Part shown: in pieces, positions 28,569 to 37,231 of the stretch
Layout: every line of letters starts with the position of its first letter
How positions within the stretch are numbered: the stretch's first letter is position 1
Source: Cognatundibacterium rivi
Lineage (GTDB): Bacteria > Pseudomonadota > Gammaproteobacteria > Burkholderiales > Burkholderiaceae_D
Direction: 5' to 3'
NCBI RefSeq assembly: GCF_018139565.1
Contig: NZ_JAGSPK010000002.1
Location: forward strand, 806,001-870,000
Length of the DNA: 64,000 nt
Made by a program: the position numbers and the translations under genes
The notes under the pieces: model-generated
Seen by the model: the letters and a program-made list of their open reading frames with translations, nothing else
What the model was told of the DNA's origin: nothing
Databases searched by the model: none

Positions 28569-29014
28569 CAGCACATTCTCCGCATCACGATTGCATCTTC
28601 ACGGGTATTTACATCGACAGGATAGTAGGCTTTTCTTCTGCCGATTTCCTCAAAGCCATCGGCAAGGTACACCTCAATTGCCCGATAATTACTACGCCGG
28701 ACTTCCAACAAAACTGACGTCATGCTCTGTTCTTTTGCATAAAGATGCAGGTATCTCAACATGGCGCTCGCATATCCCTGTCCCTGATTTTCTTTACGGA
28801 CGGCGAAATTCAGCAGATGCAATTCGTCAACAACAGGCATTACAAAAAAATAAGCGGCAATTTCTCCGGAATGATCGCGAATACCAAATGCCTGATAGCC
28901 ACTTAAAAACGAATCGGTAAAATTTCCTCTGGACCAGGGATGAGAGTATACCGCCTCTTCAATCGTCAGTATCTGATCAATGTCCGCAAAACCCAATTTC
29001 ACAAAGTTATGCAT
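28568..29014 (-). CDS. rimI: Ribosomal protein alanine N-acetyltransferase RimI
   Basis: 148-residue GNAT-fold enzyme that acetylates the N-terminal Ala of ribosomal protein S18 (rpsR lies in this window). The acetyl-CoA loop is RKENQGQGYASAMLRYL; motif B follows at LLEVRRSNYRAIEVYLADGF, where the conserved YxxxGF of RimI is recognisable. It is in the tsaB-rimI-uracil glycosylase-DUF1853 operon, 32 bp after tsaB, and ends in a TGATG junction. Confidence 0.93.
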   Translation of the reverse strand: MHNFVKLGFADIDQILTIEEAVYSHPWSRGNFTDSFLSGYQAFGIRDHSGEIAAYFFVMPVVDELHLLNFAVRKENQGQGYASAMLRYLHLYAKEQSMTSVLLEVRRSNYRAIEVYLADGFEEIGRRKAYYPVDVNTREDAIVMRRMC

Positions 29015-29046
29015 GTTTTCTTATACTCAGTACGAAAAGCCGCATA

Positions 29047-29736
29047 TTACTTCTGCCCCTGTACCAAAGCTCGTTCGGCAGTAGTTAAGGCAATCTTATT
29101 TCTCAGGTACAGCGGCTGCGCCAGCTCTGGTGAGACATCCTGACCGCTTGCCAGCCCAAGTTTCCCCAACTCCGCAACCTGTTTTGCATGCGGCATCATC
29201 GGAATCGATGGAAACTGAATAAATTGAGAAGGCAAAACAACGCCATTCCCAAGGACAAAATACGGTGAATCAAGATCAGCACTCGGCGTAATATCTTCTA
29301 TCTTCGCCAACACTGGAGCGCTAACTTCTACGCAGACTCCACCTACAAAGCGGTACTGCGCCCAGTACACCTCGCTCATACGCGCATCCAGAACGCAAAT
29401 AAAATTATCTGCCTTTACCTCTGCGAATGCTGCCAACGCCATCGCGTGCAGACTAATCACCGGCACAACGTTTAATTCTGCGCCATAGGCAAGCCCCTGA
29501 ACAATGCCGCAAGCTGTGCGTATCCCTGTAAATGCACCGGGGCCGCATCCGTAAGCCAAAACATCACAGTCAGACAGCGCGATGCCTGCCTCCGACAGCA
29601 ATGACTGCAACGCAGGCAAAATTCCTTGTGAATGGGTTTGCACGCCGGATAACTCGCGCACATAAATCTGATCATCGACAAGCAAAGCTGCTGATGCCAG
29701 CTCGGTCGATGTTTCTATTGCTAAAATCGTTGTCAT
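29047..29736 (-). CDS. tsaB: TsaB, tRNA threonylcarbamoyladenosine biosynthesis
   Basis: 229-residue ASKHA-fold partner of TsaD and TsaE in making t6A37 of ANN-decoding tRNAs. Start MTTILAIETSTELASAALL and the segment GPGAFTGIRTACGIVQGLAYG are diagnostic. It is the first gene of the operon; rimI follows, as in many beta/gammaproteobacteria. TsaD itself is not in the window. Confidence 0.93.
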   Translation of the reverse strand: MTTILAIETSTELASAALLVDDQIYVRELSGVQTHSQGILPALQSLLSEAGIALSDCDVLAYGCGPGAFTGIRTACGIVQGLAYGAELNVVPVISLHAMALAAFAEVKADNFICVLDARMSEVYWAQYRFVGGVCVEVSAPVLAKIEDITPSADLDSPYFVLGNGVVLPSQFIQFPSIPMMPHAKQVAELGKLGLASGQDVSPELAQPLYLRNKIALTTAERALVQGQK

Positions 29737-29809
29737 AGACGTATTTTACCGTGTTCACTTCAGTGCAAGGCTGGATTTCTATTGAGATTGAATCGGTTAG
29801 AATTACTAC

Positions 29810-30220
29810 ATGAACGCACATATTCACACTAATGATCTGAAACAGTTGAAAAATCAACTGAAGTCCAAACAATGGCTGGTCGCCTGCCTTTGCGCTGCAT
29901 GGTGCGACACCTGTAATATTTATCGCACAGCATTCGAAGAACTGGCTGTCCGCCATCCGGAAAAGTGCTTTGCCTGGGTCGACATAGAAGACCATGCCCA
30001 TCTGGTCGAAGATATAGAAATTGAAAATTTCCCTACCATCCTGATTCAATATGACGATGACGTAGCATTCTTGGGAACTATGCTGCCTGACGCATCGCAA
30101 CTCCACCGGCTCATTACGTCCATCGAAGAAAGCGTACGATCCAGCCCGATCAAACGCAGCTCCCTCAATCAGGAGGCACCAGAAAACTGGAGTCTGCGCC
30201 GGTTAATACTCGAGGACTAG
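29810..30220 (+). CDS. Thioredoxin-like protein with a CxxC motif
   Basis: 136-residue thioredoxin-fold protein. The active-site motif is AAWCDTC (Cys32 and Cys35), and the cis-Pro loop is ENFPTILIQ. Two more Cys (26 and 28) lie just before the motif. No signal peptide is seen, so it is cytoplasmic. The C-terminal tail (about residues 106-136) is an Arg/Ser/Glu-rich extension not typical of TrxA. It is divergent from tsaB. Thiol-disulfide exchange is likely; the partner is unknown. Confidence 0.82.
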   Translation: MNAHIHTNDLKQLKNQLKSKQWLVACLCAAWCDTCNIYRTAFEELAVRHPEKCFAWVDIEDHAHLVEDIEIENFPTILIQYDDDVAFLGTMLPDASQLHRLITSIEESVRSSPIKRSSLNQEAPENWSLRRLILED

Positions 30221-30290
30221 TCAATCACTAAGCCAATTCGGCACTCATGTCAGCGTGAGCACCTTCTTCAACTTGAACATCTCAGAATAG

Positions 30291-30322
30291 AAAAAAGGGA
30301 CTAGATTTGCATCTAGTCCCTT
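30291..30322 (-). terminator. Terminator of first tRNA-Arg
   Basis: A perfect 10-bp stem GGGACTAGAT / ATCTAGTCCC with a 4-nt loop, preceded by A6 on the plus strand, is a strong rho-independent terminator on the minus strand just after the tRNA. Confidence 0.9.
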
Positions 30323-30327
30323 GAATC

Positions 30328-30404
30328 TGGTGCGGCTGGCAGGAATCGAACCCACGACCCCTTGGTTCGTAGCCAAGTACTCTATCCAGCTGAGCTACAG
30401 CCGC
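30328..30404 (-). tRNA. tRNA-Arg (anticodon ACG), copy 1
   Basis: Minus strand starts GCGGCTGTAGCTCAGCTGG, has an anticodon loop CTACGAA (anticodon ACG) with stem CTTGG/CCAAG, a GGTTCGATTCC T-loop, and ends in an encoded CCA. Length is 77 nt. The ACG anticodon is edited to ICG by TadA in bacteria. Confidence 0.97.
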
Positions 30405-30554
30405 GAAGAAGAAAATTATAGCACAAGTAAACCCAACATTTAAAGCCCCTCCGCTCAACTTTTGTGACGCAAGATAAATAAGTATTAAGGTAAGCAAAAA
30501 AAATGCAGCGAACCGGGGAAGAAAATGAACAAGAAAAAAAGAAGCGCAGAATAG

Positions 30555-30586
30555 AAAAAAGGGACTAGATTTGCATCTAGTCCCTT
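30555..30586 (-). terminator. Terminator of second tRNA-Arg
   Basis: Identical to the terminator of the first copy: a 10-bp stem with A6/T6 flank. Confidence 0.9.
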
Positions 30587-30591
30587 GAATC

Positions 30592-30668
30592 TGGTGCGGC
30601 TGGCAGGAATCGAACCCACGACCCCTTGGTTCGTAGCCAAGTACTCTATCCAGCTGAGCTACAGCCGC
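30592..30668 (-). tRNA. tRNA-Arg (anticodon ACG), copy 2
   Basis: The same 77-nt sequence as copy 1, with encoded CCA; no difference is seen in the tRNA body. Confidence 0.97.
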
Positions 30669-30724
30669 GAAAAACAAAATTATAGCATAGGACTTTTGAT
30701 TTTATAAGCCCTCCCACCATTATT

Positions 30725-32602
30725 TCAAATTTCAACCTGAGCGCCGACTTCAATCACACGATTGCTTGGGATGTGATAGTAGTCCGCTGCATCACGTGCA
30801 TTGCGAGACATCGCAACAAAAATGCCCTCGCGCCATCTTGCCATGCCACCGCCCGGCGTAGAGATAATCGTCTGCCTGGAAATAAAGTAAGAAGTTTCCA
30901 TAGGCTCAAAAATCAGACCACTTGATGCACACAAAGCAAGCGCAGCTGGAATATCCGGCTCATTTTTAAATCCGTAAAACAGATCGATCTGGTAACACGA
31001 ATTGCCAAGATCGGAAATCTTAATACGTTCAGAAAATGGTACCCACGGAATTTCCCTGTTATGCAGCGTCAGAAAAACCACCCGTTCATGCAATATTTTG
31101 TTGTGCGATAAGTTATGCAAGAGCGCATGCGGCACACCGTCTGCCTCACCTCGCAAGAATACGGCAGTGCCGTAAACCCGGGCTGGGGCGGAAACAAACA
31201 GGGACGCTAGGAAATCCTCCAGCGGAATTGCATGCTTTTTCAGATTTTCAAATACCAGCTCACGTCCACGTTTCCACGTCAGCATCAAAGTGAAAATAAT
31301 CAATCCCAGTACAATCGGGAAGTAACCGCCATGGAAAAATTTCAATGCATTGGCAGAAAACAGAGAAACGTCGATCGCTAAAAAGAAAAATGTCGCAGCG
31401 ACACACAACAGAAGATTGTATTTCCAGCCAAACCGGATAACAAAAAACGTCAGCAATGACGTCACCAGCATCGTACCGGTATTTGCGATACCGTAAGCCG
31501 ATGCAAGATTCGTCGATGAACCAAAGCCAATCACCGCACCAACTACGACAAACAATTGCATCCAGTTCGCCACCGGAATATAAATCTGGCCAATTTCTTT
31601 AGCTGACGTGTGCACAATCTTCATGCGCGGCAAAAAGCCGAGCGAAATAGCTTGTTTGGTCATCGAGAACGTCCCGGATATTGTTGACTGAGATGCGATC
31701 ACCGCAGCAACCGTCGATAAGATGACCAGAGGATAAATACTCCACGCACCCAACTGATAATAAAAGGGATTGGTCACTGCTGCCGGATTAAACATCAGCA
31801 GCGCGCCTTGTCCAAGGTAATTCAGCGCCAGCGCGGGAAACACAATAAAAAACCAGGCGGCACGAATAGGTTTAGCGCCAAAATGCCCCATATCCGCATA
31901 CAAAGCCTCCGAGCCGGTGAACGCCAGCACGACAGCACCCAGCGCAAAAAAAGCCCCCCAGTGATGGTCAATCACAAAGTTCACAGCGTATAAGGGATTG
32001 AAAGCGGCAAGAATTCCCGGAACACGGATGATGTTATACAAGCCCATCAAGGCCAGAACTGAAAACCACAACAACATCACCGGGCCGAACATCTTCCCTA
32101 TGCCTGCAGTGCCTTTACGCTGAACCGCATACAAACAGATCAGTACAATCAGCGTAATAGGAACAACGACTGGTTTAAAACTAGGTGTGGCAACTTCAAT
32201 ACCTTCCATTGCTGACAACACCGACATCGCTGGTGTGATCACGCCATCACCGTAAAACAGTGAAGCACCAAACAGGCCAAGCACAGTCAGGGGGAAGTAG
32301 AGTTTAGAATTTTTACTGACAGATTCAAGGGACAGCGCCGTCAGCGCCATGATCCCGCCTTCACCGCGGTTATCTGCGCGCAGCACAAGCGTCACATACT
32401 TGAGGGAAACGATGATAATCAATCCCCACAAAATCATAGAGACGATACCAAAAATATTGGCCTGCGTGAGTTGCAACCCGTGAGCAGGCGCAAATACTTC
32501 CTTCATCGTGTAAAGAGGACTGGTTCCGATATCGCCATAAACAATGCCGACTGCCGCTAACGTCAATCCTGCCAGACTGCTTTTCGTTTGATGATTATCC
32601 AA
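30725..32602 (-). CDS. kup: Kup potassium uptake protein
   Basis: 625-residue inner-membrane low-affinity K+/H+ symporter. The signature GIVYGDIGTSPLYTMKEVF opens the protein, followed by about 12 TM segments and a cytosolic C-terminal domain that begins near residue 440. The start appears to be TTG (32602) with an AAGGT site 7 bases upstream; the next in-frame ATG falls inside the first TM segment and would remove it. It is preceded by 378 bp of non-coding DNA. Confidence 0.93.
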   Translation of the reverse strand: MDNHQTKSSLAGLTLAAVGIVYGDIGTSPLYTMKEVFAPAHGLQLTQANIFGIVSMILWGLIIIVSLKYVTLVLRADNRGEGGIMALTALSLESVSKNSKLYFPLTVLGLFGASLFYGDGVITPAMSVLSAMEGIEVATPSFKPVVVPITLIVLICLYAVQRKGTAGIGKMFGPVMLLWFSVLALMGLYNIIRVPGILAAFNPLYAVNFVIDHHWGAFFALGAVVLAFTGSEALYADMGHFGAKPIRAAWFFIVFPALALNYLGQGALLMFNPAAVTNPFYYQLGAWSIYPLVILSTVAAVIASQSTISGTFSMTKQAISLGFLPRMKIVHTSAKEIGQIYIPVANWMQLFVVVGAVIGFGSSTNLASAYGIANTGTMLVTSLLTFFVIRFGWKYNLLLCVAATFFFLAIDVSLFSANALKFFHGGYFPIVLGLIIFTLMLTWKRGRELVFENLKKHAIPLEDFLASLFVSAPARVYGTAVFLRGEADGVPHALLHNLSHNKILHERVVFLTLHNREIPWVPFSERIKISDLGNSCYQIDLFYGFKNEPDIPAALALCASSGLIFEPMETSYFISRQTIISTPGGGMARWREGIFVAMSRNARDAADYYHIPSNRVIEVGAQVEI

Positions 32603-32980
32603 TTGCGTACCTTGTAATTATTGGTGCGTTGCACAATAGGGCATTCCAGAGGCAAACTCAATAGTCCAAAACAAAAAAAGAATATATTAAGTTAATACGC
32701 AACAGTTAGTACATAAATAGTAACCTCACCGGACAAGAACTGGTACGACATGTGTTGTCTCGCTCACACGGAAAGAGAATAAATAAACCACTGGCCAGAA
32801 AACTCAAATGCAAAATCAAACATCGCTGGAACTAATACTAACCACGCGTCTCACCGCAATCGATAGGGCACGGCAATATCATGTATGTAAAAGCATCAAC
32901 GCTGATCAATGTAAATAGAGAATTCGATATAATTCGATATATATTCCTGGATTTTTCAGGTAAATAAAAAATCGCAAAAG
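32603..32980. other. Intergenic stretch between kup and the MarR gene
   Basis: 378 bp, AT-rich toward the right end, without a credible ORF. It contains a perfect tandem decamer AATTCGATAT x2 at 32921-32940. The kup promoter should lie at its left end; nothing else is recognised. Confidence 0.5.
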
Positions 32981-33436
32981 CTAATCCAACGCAACCTGCT
33001 CAACTGCTTCTGTTTTTACCTCATTAAACCGCTCAAGAGCGGCGATCAGTTCATCAATTGCCTCACTTCCAAATGCCTGCTCAACGTGTTGATATTGCAT
33101 GTCAATCAATGGGGCAATTTTCAGCATCAGCGCGTCCCCCTGCTCTGATAAGGCAATTAATACGCGACGTTGATCCCCTTTCACATCGCAACGGCGGATC
33201 AGGTCAAGTTCTTCCATGCGCTTGAGCACGCCTGCCATACTGGGGCTGGATATCTGGCATAAATCACACAACTCTCGTGGTTCGAGTTGGCCGTGTTCAT
33301 CAAGCACACGAAAAATTCGCCACTGCTGATCGGTTAAGCCAAACCGACTCAATATCGGCCGAAAGTGACTCATCAGATTCGCGCGCGCCTTCAAAAACAG
33401 TTGCGGCAAATTTCGGTAAGCAATCCTGTGATTCAT
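32981..33436 (-). CDS. MarR-family regulator, HpaR-like
   Basis: 151-residue winged-helix repressor from ATG 33436, preceded by GGAG at 6 nt. The opening MNHRIAYRNLPQLFLKARANLMSHFRPILSRFGLTDQQWRIFRVL is the HpaR subgroup; the recognition helix region is ICQISSPSMAGVLKRME-like and the wing contains DQRRVLIALSE. HpaR normally represses homoprotocatechuate genes through an aromatic ligand, but no hpa genes lie here. Two identical palindromes in the divergent promoter region suggest it controls itself and the bestrophin operon. Confidence 0.88.
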   Translation of the reverse strand: MNHRIAYRNLPQLFLKARANLMSHFRPILSRFGLTDQQWRIFRVLDEHGQLEPRELCDLCQISSPSMAGVLKRMEELDLIRRCDVKGDQRRVLIALSEQGDALMLKIAPLIDMQYQHVEQAFGSEAIDELIAALERFNEVKTEAVEQVALD

Positions 33437-33495
33437 ATTGACTCCATTCAGATTAATTATTTTCAATAATTCAAAGCCATTGTACAGATTGACTT

Positions 33496-33533
33496 ACTAA
33501 TATATTAGTGTTTTAATTCACTAATATATTAGT
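33496..33533. promoter_or_regulatory. Two identical palindromic operators (probable MarR sites)
   Basis: A perfect 14-bp palindrome ACTAATATATTAGT occurs at 33496-33509 and again at 33520-33533, 24 bp centre to centre, in the 143-bp region between the divergent MarR and bestrophin genes. The size and symmetry fit a MarR-dimer operator; the assignment is inferred from position. Confidence 0.75.
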
Positions 33534-33579
33534 ATTTTGACGGGTTATCGGTGAAACATATAAAAAATTGGGAAAAAGC

Positions 33580-34518
33580 ATGATAGTCAGGGATCGCCCG
33601 TCTGGCTTCAGGTTGTTTCTCATGTTGCGTGGCTCCGTATTGCCAAGAATATTGCCGGCCCTGACAATAAACATACTGATTGCGACCCTGGTCACCATGT
33701 CACATGGCGACTTATTCAAACTCAAGATCACGCTGACGACCATCCCGTTTACCTTGATCGGTTTACCTATCTCTATTTTTCTCGGCTTCAGGAATAACAC
33801 TGCGTATGACCGTTTTTGGGAAGCGCGCAAACTCTGGGGCGAGCTTCTCATCAGAAGCCGCAACCTATCACGCCAATGTCAAAGCCTGATTACCTACCCT
33901 GTGACTGCACTGGCATCTAACGGGCTGAACGATATCCGGGTTCGCATGATTTACCGGGCAATCGCTTTTTCCTACGCGCTGAAAAATTTGCTACGTGATT
34001 TACCGGGTGAAGATATGCCGCAATGGCTGACGCAGGAAGAAGTCAAATTAATTCAGACCTCCAAAAACAAACCCGATTTTTTAATCAATCGTATGGCGCT
34101 GGATCTGCAGCAAAGTATGAATGAAAAGCGCATCGATCCGTGTCTTGCGGCCAATATTGACACCACCTTATCAGCCATCACAGCCGCCGCAGCCGCGTGC
34201 GAGCGTATAAAAAATACGCCCATTCCTTTTTCTTACACATTGCTGCTGCACCGGACCGCCTATATCTACTGTTTTCTGCTGCCTTTCGGACTAGTGGATT
34301 CCATCGGCTTTATGACGCCATTTGTGGTGGCAATTGTTGCTTATACCTTCTTCGGTTTGGATGCACTCGGTGATGAAATCGAAGAGCCCTTTGGTCTCGA
34401 CGCGAATGATTTGCCATTAGATGCAATCTGTCGCGCCATCGAAATTGATTTGCTCGAAGCAATACAACATACCCCTCTCCCCGTCCCAATGCTACCGGTG
34501 GGTTACCGGCTGACTTAG
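33580..34518 (+). CDS. Bestrophin-family (UPF0187) membrane protein
   Basis: 312 residues from ATG 33580 (the frame extends to a TTG at 33568). Hydrophobic segments near 25-70 and 200-250 match the bestrophin fold; PFTLIGLPISIFLGFRNNTAYDRFWEARKLWGEL-like residues form the conserved RNNTAYDRFWEAR motif. Bacterial bestrophins (KpBest) form pentameric ion channels. Here it lies beside a MarR repressor and upstream of a CoA-transferase gene by 118 bp on the same strand. Confidence 0.9.
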   Translation: MIVRDRPSGFRLFLMLRGSVLPRILPALTINILIATLVTMSHGDLFKLKITLTTIPFTLIGLPISIFLGFRNNTAYDRFWEARKLWGELLIRSRNLSRQCQSLITYPVTALASNGLNDIRVRMIYRAIAFSYALKNLLRDLPGEDMPQWLTQEEVKLIQTSKNKPDFLINRMALDLQQSMNEKRIDPCLAANIDTTLSAITAAAAACERIKNTPIPFSYTLLLHRTAYIYCFLLPFGLVDSIGFMTPFVVAIVAYTFFGLDALGDEIEEPFGLDANDLPLDAICRAIEIDLLEAIQHTPLPVPMLPVGYRLT

Positions 34519-34636
34519 GCAAGTAAAACAAGTACAGATTTCAGAAACACCGGCAACAACAACCTGATCGAAGAATCAGGAAATCAGAACATAAAGTAAT
34601 TCTCCCATCTACTTTCAGAGACAAAGGAATATAAAA

Positions 34637-36163
34637 ATGCACGAAGCTCAACAACAACGGATACGTCTTCCAGAATTAAGAAATCGCGTCACGACTGCCG
34701 AACGGGCAGCGTCGTGGATAGAAGACGGAATGACGGTAGGCATGAGCGGTTTCACACGAGCGGGTGACGCTAAAGTTGTTCCCCTCGCGATTGCGGAACG
34801 GGCAAAATCTGAACAACTGAAAATTACCCTGATGACTGGCGCATCACTGGGCAGCGATGTCGACAAAACGCTGACCGAAGCCGGTGCCATGACTCGCCGC
34901 ATGCCTTTTCAGGCAGACCCAACCTTGCGCGCAGCAATTAACCGCGGTGAGATCATGTATGTCGATCAGCATTTATCCGAAACAGTTGAGCAATTGCGTA
35001 CGCGTCAGATCAATGCGATTGACGTTGCCATTATTGAGGCAATCGCCATCACAGAAACCGGCGCCATCATCCCGACCACATCTGTTGGTAACAGCGCCAG
35101 CTTTGCTATTCTGGCGGATCAGGTGATCGTCGAGATCAATCTCACCCAATCCATGGAGCTCGAAGGTCTGCACGATATTTTTATCCCTAAACACAGACCG
35201 CAACGGGAACCGATTCCTATCATGTCGGCCAGCGACCGCGTTGGGACAACGGCAATCATGATCCCGCCTGAAAAAATTGTGGCAATCGTCATTACCGAGA
35301 AAGCGGACAGCGCTTCGACCATTTTGCCGCCAGACGAAGAAACCGCACAGATCGCTGCCCACCTCGTTGAATTTTTCAAACAAGAAGTCAAAGATGGCAG
35401 ATTGACCAACAGCCTGATGCCTATGCAGGCGGGCATCGGCACGATAGCGAACGCGGTCATGATGGGCTTCATTGACAGCCCTTTTGAACATTTGCAAATG
35501 TATTCAGAGGTCTTGCAAGACTCCACTTTCGATCTTTTTGATGCCGGAAAACTGGACTTTGCTTCAGGCTCGTCGATCACACTCTCGGCACAAAAAAGCC
35601 AGGAAGTATTTGCCAATATCGGTAAATACAAAGATCGCCTGGTGCTCCGTCCGCAGGAAGTCAGCAATCATCCCGAAGTCATTCGTCGTCTCGGTATCAT
35701 CGCTATCAACACTGCGCTTGAAGCCGATATTTATGGCAATGTGAATTCCACACATGTGCTCGGCACCCATATGATGAATGGTATCGGCGGCTCGGGTGAT
35801 TTTGCCCGCAACGCCTATCTGTCCGTCTTTGCGACCAAAGCAATTGCCAAGAACGGGAAAATATCGAGCATCGTTCCTATGGTTACGCACGTTGACCACA
35901 ATGAACATGACGTTGACATTATCGTGACCGATGTCGGCCTCGCCGATCTGCGCGGATTAGCGCCGCGTGAACGTGCACAGAAAATCATTCAGAATTGTGT
36001 GGCAGAGCCATACAAACAAATGCTACTGGATTATCTGGCAGAGGCTGAATTACGTGGTGGACAGACACCACACGTGCTGGAGAAAGCGTTTTCCTGGCAT
36101 GTCCGTTATCGCGAGACTGGCACCATGCTGGAACAAGCTGTCGCATTAAAGGCTGTTGCCTGA
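34637..36163 (+). CDS. Acetyl-CoA hydrolase/succinate-CoA transferase family enzyme
   Basis: 508-residue class I CoA-transferase (ScpC/AarC/Ach1-like). The N-terminal half has the GMTVGMSGFTRAGDAK-type oxyanion region and GASLGSDVDKTL; the C-terminal half has GIGTIANAVMMGF, then the catalytic Glu in MYSEVLQDSTFDLFDAG, and GSGDFARNAYLSVF. It exchanges CoA between acetyl-CoA and succinate or a related acid. AAAGGA precedes ATG 34637. A strong terminator follows. Confidence 0.93.
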   Translation: MHEAQQQRIRLPELRNRVTTAERAASWIEDGMTVGMSGFTRAGDAKVVPLAIAERAKSEQLKITLMTGASLGSDVDKTLTEAGAMTRRMPFQADPTLRAAINRGEIMYVDQHLSETVEQLRTRQINAIDVAIIEAIAITETGAIIPTTSVGNSASFAILADQVIVEINLTQSMELEGLHDIFIPKHRPQREPIPIMSASDRVGTTAIMIPPEKIVAIVITEKADSASTILPPDEETAQIAAHLVEFFKQEVKDGRLTNSLMPMQAGIGTIANAVMMGFIDSPFEHLQMYSEVLQDSTFDLFDAGKLDFASGSSITLSAQKSQEVFANIGKYKDRLVLRPQEVSNHPEVIRRLGIIAINTALEADIYGNVNSTHVLGTHMMNGIGGSGDFARNAYLSVFATKAIAKNGKISSIVPMVTHVDHNEHDVDIIVTDVGLADLRGLAPRERAQKIIQNCVAEPYKQMLLDYLAEAELRGGQTPHVLEKAFSWHVRYRETGTMLEQAVALKAVA

Positions 36164-36195
36164 TCTGTACGCAAGAGCAGATACAAAGCAAATAC

Positions 36196-36233
36196 AAAAA
36201 TCGCCAACTGATTTTGCAGTTGGCGATTTTTTT
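36196..36233 (+). terminator. Terminator after the CoA-transferase gene
   Basis: A 10-bp stem TCGCCAACTG / CAGTTGGCGA with a 6-nt loop and flanking A5/T7. Confidence 0.88.
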
Positions 36234-36326
36234 CATCATATCTTGAAGCAACGATAAGGATGCATAGGCTGAATAAGAAAACTAGCCAATATGCCCTGTC
36301 TTACGCTTGGACTAAAAAGCAGGCGA

Positions 36327-37082
36327 TTACTCGCTGACCTCAACTAAACGTCCATTCAATGGCTGTACCGGGCGCGCATTCATTTTATAGAGCTTTTTAA
36401 ACGCCGCGATCTGATTCGCAGACAACTCAACCGGCTGCTTCAGCACTTGCCAGCGTACCCCGTCACTGCATGGAGGCGTTGTCAATGAACCGGTAAATTT
36501 GTAGTAAGTGCGCGTCGTCGGCAAAACACTTGCCGGATTGAAGTTAGTTAACTGAGTTGTTTTCCCTTCTGCAGGCAAAGCAGAAAAGACTGGTGCCAAC
36601 GCAGTATTTTCCTTCCCTTTTTTAAACAGGACAGCGACAACAGATAATTTACCGTCGTTCAATTTGTGCACAAAATGCGCAACCATAGGATAGCTGACGC
36701 CATTGATTTTTTCTTCACTCGGTGTATGAAAGTGGAATTGCAGCAGGCTCCCCTCATCATCGCCAGTTTTCAGGCTATTACCGGCCGGTACATTGATCTG
36801 CACCGTATGACCGTTATTGATTACCTCTGCACTGTTGCTGACATATTTAAAATCCAGCGGCAGCAAGGCAGCTTTTTTTGCATTACGCTCAACGATGTTA
36901 ATTGGTGACTGCTCTTTACTCATTTTACAAGCAGCATTGTCAGCATCCAGCTCAGACCAATGCGCAGGCGCAGTTTTTCCTGCATAGCTCCAGTGCGGAG
37001 CGTGAGTCTTATCATGTGCCAGAGCCAGGCCAGATGATACAGATAGCAAACCCAATACAGCCATATAAACTGTTTTATTCAT
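36327..37082 (-). CDS. Alpha-type carbonic anhydrase, periplasmic
   Basis: 251-residue enzyme interconverting CO2 and bicarbonate. A signal peptide ends at LALAHDKTH (cleavage after LA-LA). The three zinc His are in LQFHFHTPSEE and AHFVHK, and the catalytic Thr region is FTGSLTTPPCSDGVRW. A disulfide pair is likely between Cys of AACKMS and PPCSDG. Monocistronic on the minus strand, with a good AAGGAG site in the sequence before ATG 37082. Confidence 0.95.
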   Translation of the reverse strand: MNKTVYMAVLGLLSVSSGLALAHDKTHAPHWSYAGKTAPAHWSELDADNAACKMSKEQSPINIVERNAKKAALLPLDFKYVSNSAEVINNGHTVQINVPAGNSLKTGDDEGSLLQFHFHTPSEEKINGVSYPMVAHFVHKLNDGKLSVVAVLFKKGKENTALAPVFSALPAEGKTTQLTNFNPASVLPTTRTYYKFTGSLTTPPCSDGVRWQVLKQPVELSANQIAAFKKLYKMNARPVQPLNGRLVEVSE

Positions 37083-37231
37083 TTCATCATCTCCTTCATT
37101 TTTTTAAAAAAATCTTACTCGAGCAAAAAACCAAAATAACCCTAAAACTAAGAGCACTTCAAAAGTGCGGAACAGTAACAACGACAACGACGACAACGGC
37201 AATACCAGAATCGACTCAAAATATATTTGAA

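Larger units (their letters stand above)
30283..30423. repeat. First copy of the tRNA-Arg unit (direct repeat, 264-bp period)
   Basis: This block of about 141 bp (flank, terminator, tRNA) recurs at 30547-30687 with only a few differences, all in the last 19 bases. The whole transcription unit is duplicated, with about 120 bp of unrelated sequence between. Confidence 0.9.
30547..30687. repeat. Second copy of the tRNA-Arg unit
   Basis: Direct repeat partner of the copy at 30283-30423. It contains the same terminator and tRNA; the upstream flank diverges after GCATAGG. Confidence 0.9.

Noticed and set aside
29672-30106. Minus-strand frame opposite the thioredoxin-like gene
   Set aside because: It is antisense to a clear thioredoxin-fold gene and overlaps the tsaB start.
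30282-30677. 131-residue minus-strand open frame with an internal protein repeat
   Set aside because: It runs through both tRNA-Arg genes and their terminators; the protein repeat is only the DNA duplication translated.
30283-30687. tRNA-Arg repeats as attachment sites of an integrated element
   Set aside because: No integrase gene or foreign cargo lies between or near the copies; a simple tandem duplication explains them.
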